This document shows, in pieces, positions 58,259 to 64,000 of a DNA stretch of 64,000 nt; the first letter of the stretch is position 1; the number at the start of each line of letters is the position of its first letter. Location: NCBI GenBank assembly GCA_030748415.1, contig JASMMA010000002.1, positions 1 through 64,000 of the forward strand. Direction: 5' to 3'. Source of the DNA: Planctomycetota bacterium (GTDB taxonomy: Bacteria; Planctomycetota; UBA1135). The notes under the pieces were generated by a model that did not search any database, was not told the DNA's origin, and saw nothing but the letters and a program-made list of their open reading frames with translations. Both the position numbers and the translations under genes were made by a program.

Positions 58259-59044
58259 CTAGAGTGGTCGAACCCAAATATTTCGATAACGAACAGGGTT
58301 TCCGTGATCTTGTAGCTTAAGGGGTAGCTTCTCCGGATGAGCTTGATAAGTTGCCACCTTTCGGTGTACGGTTTGGCCAATAAAAGATTGATGGTCGTGA
58401 ACTAAAACTCCGTTGTGGAACAAGGTAATCGTTGCAGCCGAAACCAAATCTTCACCGGAGAACTCAGGTGCGTGAAAAATAATGTCGTAGCTTTGCCATG
58501 TTCCGGGTTTACGACTTGCGTTTACAAGAGGGGGGTGTTGACCATAAAGGGCGGCTGCTTGTCCATCGGGATAGGTGCGCGACGACCATGAATCCAAAAC
58601 CTGGATTTCATAAAGGCCCATCATATACACACCACTATTGCTTGCACCTTGACTTGCTTGCTCGCTAACAGGGGACATCCATTCAACATGAAGTTGGCAA
58701 TCACCAAAGGCATTTGCTGTCCGAATGTCACCTGTTCCGTTGACTTCCATGGCCTGGCCCTCCACCAGCTTCCACTTTGCGGCTTTGTTGTCATAGGAGC
58801 GCCAACCATCAAGGCTGCTGCCATCAAAAAGAACAGTTGCGTCAGGAGGGGGGGTGAGGGGCAAGTTTTGCCCGGCCGGGCCAACAAAGGGTGGGATGGG
58901 TCTCTCCCTGTCGTGAACCTTCCACTTTTGCCCAGGCAGAGTTGGAGTGTCTGCGTATCCTTTGGCCGGCATGGTTAGGTAAGGAGGAGTTTCGTCTTGA
59001 AGGACTGCTGCGGCCAGCAAAAGGAGGAAGATGGAATTTTTCAT
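58259..59044 (-). CDS. Secreted DUF1080 (3-keto-disaccharide hydrolase) protein
   Basis: A 261-residue exported single-domain protein (signal MKNSIFLLLLAAAVLQ). DUF1080 hallmarks: ATVLFDGSSLDGWRSYDN, WKLVEGQAMEV, FGDCQLHVEWMSP, NSGVYMMGLYEIQVLDSW, QAAALYGQHPPLVNAS, GTWQSYDIIFHAP and LQDHGNPVRYRNIWVRPL. The Pfam name for the family is 3-keto-disaccharide hydrolase; homologues cleave 3-keto-glycosides. It would act after a C3-oxidising enzyme such as the Gfo/Idh protein at 45756. The 52-base gap on its upstream side has TAGTAT but not at the leaderless distance. Confidence 0.88.
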   Translation of the reverse strand: MKNSIFLLLLAAAVLQDETPPYLTMPAKGYADTPTLPGQKWKVHDRERPIPPFVGPAGQNLPLTPPPDATVLFDGSSLDGWRSYDNKAAKWKLVEGQAMEVNGTGDIRTANAFGDCQLHVEWMSPVSEQASQGASNSGVYMMGLYEIQVLDSWSSRTYPDGQAAALYGQHPPLVNASRKPGTWQSYDIIFHAPEFSGEDLVSAATITLFHNGVLVHDHQSFIGQTVHRKVATYQAHPEKLPLKLQDHGNPVRYRNIWVRPL

Positions 59045-59095
59045 TCGGAGTGGTGGACCGTTGCAGAATGCAACGATTTGACTCCGAGCATACTA

Positions 59096-62000
59096 TCAAA
59101 GACCGGTTACATCGTTCCAAGTGCGACCAATGCGGATTTCGTCGAGGAAGGCTTTAGATGTGGAGTAAATCTTCGCGCCGCCGGCGCGGATGAAGAGTTG
59201 GGTGAGGTTTCCAGAGCTTTGGAGCCCGGGGGAAATGAGGTCCCATTCATTTGCACCGCTCCCCATGCCAGATAATTGGGAGTCTGATTGGTGCACGGTG
59301 TCGGAAAGAGAGTCGTAAACCTTCATCCAGCATTGGTCAGCGCCCTTGCCGCTTGCATCTATTCGAAGCACAATAAATTGAGTCCGGCCCTTGCTCGCTG
59401 CGGTTCCAGTAATGTCTCCTCCGAGTCCACTAATGGCCCACTTTCCGGATTCGGCGCCGGCAAGAAGGGTGTTACCCGACGCGGCATCTTTTAGGCCAAC
59501 CATACCAGTCATTTCTTGGTCAGTGCCCTCGAGCTTGATTGCGAAGGAAAGGTAATAGGTTGCTTCACCTGCGAGGTCGATGTTGACTTGGTTTTGATCC
59601 AACTCGCGCGCACCCTCCATGGCGAGATTGCTTACAGTTTTGCGTTCGAAGAAACCATCGGCTTCGGTGAAGGGCAAATTGGATGGGTATGCGCCGATGC
59701 TCCCAGTCCGGTGCTTGTATCCATTCGAGGTCGGGACCGACCAGGGCGCGGCGAATGCAGTTCCACCGCCAAGGCCATCAAGGTGATCGCCGTCTAGGCC
59801 ATCGTTGAAGCCTTCAAAGACAGTTGCCGTCCATGGGAGTTCTGTTCGGAATCGCCAAATGCGCCCAGGAATGGTGTCGCCATTTGGATAAACCTCATCA
59901 ACTCTCCAAAAATACCAACTCAAATCCTGAAGGTTGCTCAATCCGATTTGGTTGCTCGTTTGTTGAGTCAAGAACTCTGGAGAATTCATATCGGCGTCGC
60001 GAACGCTTTGGAAATCAGTACCTAGATATACGTTGTGTAAAGGGGTGTTGTGGCCGCTGACCCATTCAAGTTGAGGTGAAGTGGATACAAGGGTTTGAGT
60101 GTCAAAGGGAATTGGGCCGTGGGCTGCGCCGCCTGAAAGAAGCTCTGCGACTTCCACACTGGACATTCCCCAATCCCACACAGCGAACTCGTCAATTTTT
60201 CCAAAGAAGCGAGAGTCAGGGTAGGTTGGATTCAGTGGGAGAAGGTGAAGTTCGTTCGTTGAAGCAGAGAAGTTGTGTGCCCAATATCCAATCTCGACAC
60301 CATTTGCATAAAGAGAAAGGTGGCTTCCGTCATAGCTTGCGGTGAGCATGGTCCATGTCGAAGAAGGGAGTTGCCATGCAGTATCGAGACCGGCGAATTG
60401 AACGGAGCCGTTTGAAACTTCTATCATTCGCCTTTCGGAAAGAGAAGCTTCAGGAGACCCGAAACCTCCAAGCAAGGTTCCATCCGCAAGCGGGGCATTT
60501 GGATTCACGAACAAATTGAAAGTAAACGGGGCATTGGGGGAGGTCGGAACACCCGTTGCGGAATTCGATGAAATACGGGCAGTGCCAGAAATATCCAGGC
60601 AGTCACCATGAGGGCCGGGCACTCGAGTGAATCCGGGATTGTTGGCGAGATCCGTCAAGAAGGTCAGTTCTCTTCCACCCAAAGTATTTTGCCAGGAAAG
60701 CGGTTCTTTTTTGGAAACTTCCCAACGCAAGTACCGGCTCTGCTGGGGGGCGAACGGGATTACTTGGGGAGCCGATTGGCTGGAGTGGTTCAAGACTCGA
60801 ACAGGATCCGATAGAGCGAATGTGGGTTGACTACTCAACCAAAGGCGAGATTCTTTGGTCCAGGAAGTATTACTGCTTCGGTCAATAAATCGAACTCCTT
60901 TGATATCAAGATTGGTTCCCAAATCAAACTCGACCCAGGTGCCATCATTTGGGTTTTGGGTTAAAGCGGTTCCAACAACTCCTTGGTTGTCTGAAATGAA
61001 TTCCGTTGAAGAGTCTTCGTCAACAAGGTTCGACGATGGGAACCCAGCTTGAGCATTGGATGAAAGCGTAATGCTTGGCGCAGGCAGTTCAGTTAACCCA
61101 GTTTCTTGCAAGAAGGCGAGCTCGCTTCCCCCTAAAGAGTGGCTGTTGGAGTTTGGATTCTCCTGTGCGGTAATTTCGAGCCGAACGAACTGGGCTTGGA
61201 CAGCATCAAATGGATAATTCACAAAGTCGGAGTGGTTGGAAACAGAAATATCCACCCAAGGGTCATTCAAATCAAAGACATTGTCTAGTGAGAACCAGAG
61301 CCGGAACTCAGAAATCCAATCTCCGGAGTTTCCGCGGTCCATAAAACGAACACTAGCAAGGTCAACAGGGCTCGGAAACGCCATTTCGAGCCAGGTCCCG
61401 TCGAGTGGGTCACGGGTTAAATTGGAAGATACAATTCCTTGGTTTGCCGAAGCAAACTCTGTTCCTGTACTGTTGTCGAAAAGATATCGAGATGGGGACC
61501 AACCCCAAGTGTCACAATCCAATGCAATCGAGGGGTCAGATGTTTCAGCTAACAAGCTTGGCCCGTCAATTTCTCCCTGATTGTTGCTGCCAGAAGTATC
61601 GGCTGCAGTTGAGCCCATTCCTTCTTCAAAACTCCATTCAGCCACCATTGATTTGTCGTTCACAGAAACCGTTACAGGTGTCCAATGCTCATTAGCGCCC
61701 TGGTCGGAGGCGGCATACCAGAAGGTATCGGTGTAACTCCCCGCCCTAGTTCGGTCTGGTTCATAAAGAAGGAGGTCTCGGCCACCGGGTCCAGCGCCGC
61801 TTGCAATCGAGACGGTCCCACCTTCTTCTGAAACAGGATCCGTTGACGAAACATGAATGTGTTCCATGTTTGCGTCGTAATCATTTTCTAAAACATCGAC
61901 AAGTAAATCGCCTTGGGCATCAATGCTCGTCCAGTCTGGATTAGCATAGGGACGAACGGAGTCTAAGTAGGGAGGGATGATGGGCAGGTTTAGCCACGAA

Positions 62001-63022
62001 GCTCGGCTTTGAATAATGTCCGTGGACTCTGGCCCATAAAGAAGCCAAGAACCGCACATGGCGGAACCGCCCCAAGGCCAGCAGTCAATGTGGCCGCAGC
62101 CCCAATTGTGCCCAATTTCATGAGCGATGATTCCTGGGCTATAACCACGATCCCAGTAAAGACCCGCATAAGCGAGGCCACCACCTAAGGTTCCAACCCA
62201 CGCAAGGCCCGCTATGCCATCTCCTTGGTAATCTTCAAGCATGACTGCAGATTCCCGAGGGATGTGGCTTTGATTGTTATCCCACTCAACACCAAACTCG
62301 CCTAAGAGTGCTCCAGATGTCGTTCCCACATAATATTGGGCTTGTCGAATGACAATTCCCGTTAGCTCATAAGAAACCATGGCATCTCGAGAGCATACGA
62401 GGTCATTTTCGGCGAGTTGGTATTCAACTCCAGCGGTAACACCCGCAACGGTTTGGCCTTCGCGAAGCCAATAGTCATAGGTAGCATCGAAGGCGATTCT
62501 GGATTTCCGCATATTCCAATTCCAGGGGAACGGAGAAACGAAAAGAGAGCCGCCTGAAGGTGGGGGAAGGCTCGTGGCCCTACCGCCTGGGCTTGTCGAA
62601 TGTGCAGACCAAGTTTTCCCATCGACTCCACACATTTCCATGGGAATAGGTGGGGCTTTGGCAATTTCATGCCACCCATTTCCGATGCTTTCCTTCGGAG
62701 TAATTCGCCAAATGGAATGATCGGGCATAAGAACCGAAGCAAGAAGGCCGCGAGGTTCGAGGCTTGCAGCAACTGTGGCGCCCGGCAAGCCATCTACGAA
62801 ACCAAAGTAGGTCCGTGAGGGGGGCACTTTTTCGATTGGCCCCTCGGTGTTTTGAAGAATAAAGTTCTCTGCTCGCAAGGAGCGGCGATGTAGAACTAAA
62901 GCGACTTGCTCACCCTTGAAATCTACTGCGGTTTGAAACCGCTCCGGTAGACCAGGGGGCAAATCCAGCTGGAAGGGGGCCTGTTGGAGTGCCGCAAGAA
63001 GGAGAATCGAGGGGAGGGGCAT
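59096..63022 (-). CDS. Large secreted metalloprotease with discoidin-like and LamG-like domains
   Basis: A 1308-residue exported protein (LPSILLLAALQQA). The propeptide (about 20-130, with TYFGFVDGLPGATVAASLEP) matches the one at 15952. The metzincin catalytic domain has HEIGHNWGCGH at 301-311 and Met in GGSAMCGSW. Next come a cadherin/BIG-like region (LVDVLENDYDANMEHIHVSS), two discoidin-like domains (YLFDNSTGTEFASANQGIV and NLVDEDSSTEFISDNQGVV), a LamG-like domain (PFTFNLFVNPNAPLADGTLL; WTMLTASYDGSHLSLYANGV) and a final beta domain. The C-terminal module of the other secreted proteins is not evident here. Likely cell-surface or extracellular protein digestion on a glycan matrix. Confidence 0.85.
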   Translation of the reverse strand: MPLPSILLLAALQQAPFQLDLPPGLPERFQTAVDFKGEQVALVLHRRSLRAENFILQNTEGPIEKVPPSRTYFGFVDGLPGATVAASLEPRGLLASVLMPDHSIWRITPKESIGNGWHEIAKAPPIPMEMCGVDGKTWSAHSTSPGGRATSLPPPSGGSLFVSPFPWNWNMRKSRIAFDATYDYWLREGQTVAGVTAGVEYQLAENDLVCSRDAMVSYELTGIVIRQAQYYVGTTSGALLGEFGVEWDNNQSHIPRESAVMLEDYQGDGIAGLAWVGTLGGGLAYAGLYWDRGYSPGIIAHEIGHNWGCGHIDCWPWGGSAMCGSWLLYGPESTDIIQSRASWLNLPIIPPYLDSVRPYANPDWTSIDAQGDLLVDVLENDYDANMEHIHVSSTDPVSEEGGTVSIASGAGPGGRDLLLYEPDRTRAGSYTDTFWYAASDQGANEHWTPVTVSVNDKSMVAEWSFEEGMGSTAADTSGSNNQGEIDGPSLLAETSDPSIALDCDTWGWSPSRYLFDNSTGTEFASANQGIVSSNLTRDPLDGTWLEMAFPSPVDLASVRFMDRGNSGDWISEFRLWFSLDNVFDLNDPWVDISVSNHSDFVNYPFDAVQAQFVRLEITAQENPNSNSHSLGGSELAFLQETGLTELPAPSITLSSNAQAGFPSSNLVDEDSSTEFISDNQGVVGTALTQNPNDGTWVEFDLGTNLDIKGVRFIDRSSNTSWTKESRLWLSSQPTFALSDPVRVLNHSSQSAPQVIPFAPQQSRYLRWEVSKKEPLSWQNTLGGRELTFLTDLANNPGFTRVPGPHGDCLDISGTARISSNSATGVPTSPNAPFTFNLFVNPNAPLADGTLLGGFGSPEASLSERRMIEVSNGSVQFAGLDTAWQLPSSTWTMLTASYDGSHLSLYANGVEIGYWAHNFSASTNELHLLPLNPTYPDSRFFGKIDEFAVWDWGMSSVEVAELLSGGAAHGPIPFDTQTLVSTSPQLEWVSGHNTPLHNVYLGTDFQSVRDADMNSPEFLTQQTSNQIGLSNLQDLSWYFWRVDEVYPNGDTIPGRIWRFRTELPWTATVFEGFNDGLDGDHLDGLGGGTAFAAPWSVPTSNGYKHRTGSIGAYPSNLPFTEADGFFERKTVSNLAMEGARELDQNQVNIDLAGEATYYLSFAIKLEGTDQEMTGMVGLKDAASGNTLLAGAESGKWAISGLGGDITGTAASKGRTQFIVLRIDASGKGADQCWMKVYDSLSDTVHQSDSQLSGMGSGANEWDLISPGLQSSGNLTQLFIRAGGAKIYSTSKAFLDEIRIGRTWNDVTGL

Positions 63023-63034
63023 CCACTAAGGATA
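63023..63034 (-). promoter_or_regulatory. TANNNT-N6 element before the large metalloprotease
   Basis: TATCCT, six bases, ATG; the same hexamer and spacing as before fadD. Confidence 0.5.
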
Positions 63035-63081
63035 CCCCCTAAACCGCTCCCTGTGGGCGGTATCATGCCGACAATAATGTC

Positions 63082-64000
63082 CTATTCTGACTTATTATTG
63101 AGAATGCCGTCGAGCATCTCGTGAAGCTGTTGGTCATCTCCAGCCAGGAGCTTGGCTTTGTTGGCAAACTTCTTGGCATTCTTCAAATCATTTGTGAATC
63201 TGTTGCACCAAAATGCGGCATTAACATAGAGTTCACGAGTTACTTCACGGTCTTTGATTCCATGGCCATCCAGCATAATAATGGCCTCAACAGCAGCCTC
63301 TACAGCTTCCAAACTGTTTACTGACCGGCATTGGGCAAGGATGACAAGTTCCAAGAGCCCTTCTTTATTTTCTGCGTCCAGCTCTTTGCCCTTCTTTCCG
63401 AGCTCATCGTCAAAGTGACCATTACCCAGAAGTGCTTTCAGGGCTTCGGTCTCTAGTCCCAAATCAAATCCCTTGCGAACAATGTCAGCAATTGTGGAAG
63501 TGCCTGGCGTATCTGGGTTGCTTCCCTCTAATAGGTCAATCGCTTTAAGAACGACAGTTTTCTGGTCTGCCGTTTTTTCAGCTGATTTAAACTCTTCATT
63601 TAACTTCTTTGCATCGGCAAGGCCTTTTCTTCCGGCATCCGCAATCTCAGCCATATGGGCAATGTACTTTTCAGGGCCGCCTTCTTGGTAACCAGTGCGC
63701 CCAAAAACTTCACCTTCTGTATTCATGAGGAGAATTGTTGGAAATCCACGAATCCCATATTTTTTGTTCAGTTCATCGTTGCGTTCAGGGTTAGGAACTT
63801 TTGCTTTAATTGCCTCGTCGCGAGGGAAATCCAAGGCCACCAAAATATAATCTTTCTTTGCAGGGGTCAGGAATTCTGCGTGTTGAAATACTTCTTCGTG
63901 GAGTTTAATACACCACCCACACCAATCTGAGCCGGTGAAATCAACTAGGAGATCTTTGCCCTCAGCTTTTGCAGCGGCTGCGGCTTTGTCGAAGTCATCG
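63082..64000 (-). CDS. Thioredoxin-fold protein with helical C-terminal extension (partial)
   Basis: The gene runs off the right edge, so its start and any signal peptide are missing; 305 residues are visible. The first part reads LLVDFTGSDWCGWCIKLHEE, a thioredoxin-like fold with the active site WCGWC, then YGIRGFPTILLMNTEGEVFG with the cis-Pro in GFPT. From about residue 125 the rest is helical and charged, with a TPR-like look (LYVNAAFWCNRFTNDLKNAKKFANKAKLL). This layout is common in DUF255/thioredoxin_7-like periplasmic proteins of PVC bacteria. It would act as disulfide reductase or isomerase, but the partner is unknown. Confidence 0.8.
   Translation of the reverse strand, partial: DDFDKAAAAAKAEGKDLLVDFTGSDWCGWCIKLHEEVFQHAEFLTPAKKDYILVALDFPRDEAIKAKVPNPERNDELNKKYGIRGFPTILLMNTEGEVFGRTGYQEGGPEKYIAHMAEIADAGRKGLADAKKLNEEFKSAEKTADQKTVVLKAIDLLEGSNPDTPGTSTIADIVRKGFDLGLETEALKALLGNGHFDDELGKKGKELDAENKEGLLELVILAQCRSVNSLEAVEAAVEAIIMLDGHGIKDREVTRELYVNAAFWCNRFTNDLKNAKKFANKAKLLAGDDQQLHEMLDGILNNKSE

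Noticed and set aside
56080-58380. Longer start for the octaheme protein (766 residues)
   Set aside because: The extra N-terminus overlaps the DUF1080 gene and hides the lipoprotein signal; the GTG at 58107 has TAGGAT upstream.
1-64000. CRISPR arrays, rRNA or tRNA genes
   Set aside because: No regularly spaced repeats and no recognisable rRNA or tRNA sequence were seen on either strand by eye.

Overview
The window is bacterial chromosome of roughly balanced base composition. No rRNA, tRNA or phage block was recognised. The gene content points to the PVC group, most likely Planctomycetota: Tat-exported Gfo/Idh and TIM-barrel sugar proteins, DUF1080 (3-keto-disaccharide hydrolase) proteins, a very large propeller-HEAT-cytochrome c-ThuA protein, many secreted multidomain proteins, and a CHAT protease. 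This is an inference from families; no marker gene is present.

Layout. 1-9 kb: end of a transposase-like gene, a PLP decarboxylase/MFS pair, a DUF2249 / heme-copper-like / DUF59 operon followed by a fluoride channel, a GGQ release-factor-like protein, an efflux adaptor and a PAQR protein. 8.7-26 kb: fatty-acid degradation (fadD plus TetR, then the divergent fadI-fadJ-lhgO and tetR-fadE units around a putative operator), interrupted by an SDR, an exported CHAT protease, PlsC, a HAF-repeat protein and a metalloprotease. 25.6-33 kb: squalene/phytoene synthase, an ABC exporter, a subtilase, a PQQ-type sugar dehydrogenase, a TIM-barrel protein and a class V aminotransferase. 33.1-34.9 kb: a decayed stretch with an integron-integrase pseudogene, an attC-like folded site, two tiny genes and an hsdR fragment. 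34.9-45.7 kb: FG-GAP protein, DUF2200, a membrane-anchored SET-domain protein, CmoA-CmoB, monomeric isocitrate dehydrogenase, and a cytochrome c / propeller-DUF1080 pair. 45.7-64 kb, nearly all on the minus strand: sugar oxidoreductase and isomerase-like Tat proteins, a phosphodiesterase-FGE fusion, the HEAT-cytochrome-ThuA protein, an operon with an octaheme-TPR lipoprotein, DUF1080, a 1308-residue metalloprotease, and a partial thioredoxin-like protein.

How the genes work together. Fatty acids are activated by FadD, oxidised by FadE, processed by FadJ and cleaved by FadI. The exported sugar enzymes fit oxidation and isomerisation of sugars or keto-sugars outside the cytoplasm, with cytochromes as possible electron acceptors. 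Four secreted proteins share a C-terminal module of about 105 residues that may serve sorting or surface attachment.

Two patterns cross gene boundaries. At least thirteen genes have TANNNT ending 6-7 bases before the start codon, usually with no Shine-Dalgarno sequence, which suggests leaderless transcription; this rule also settles several starts. The integrase remnant and the attC-like site together suggest a relic chromosomal integron. All functional statements come from reading motifs by eye; no database search was run.
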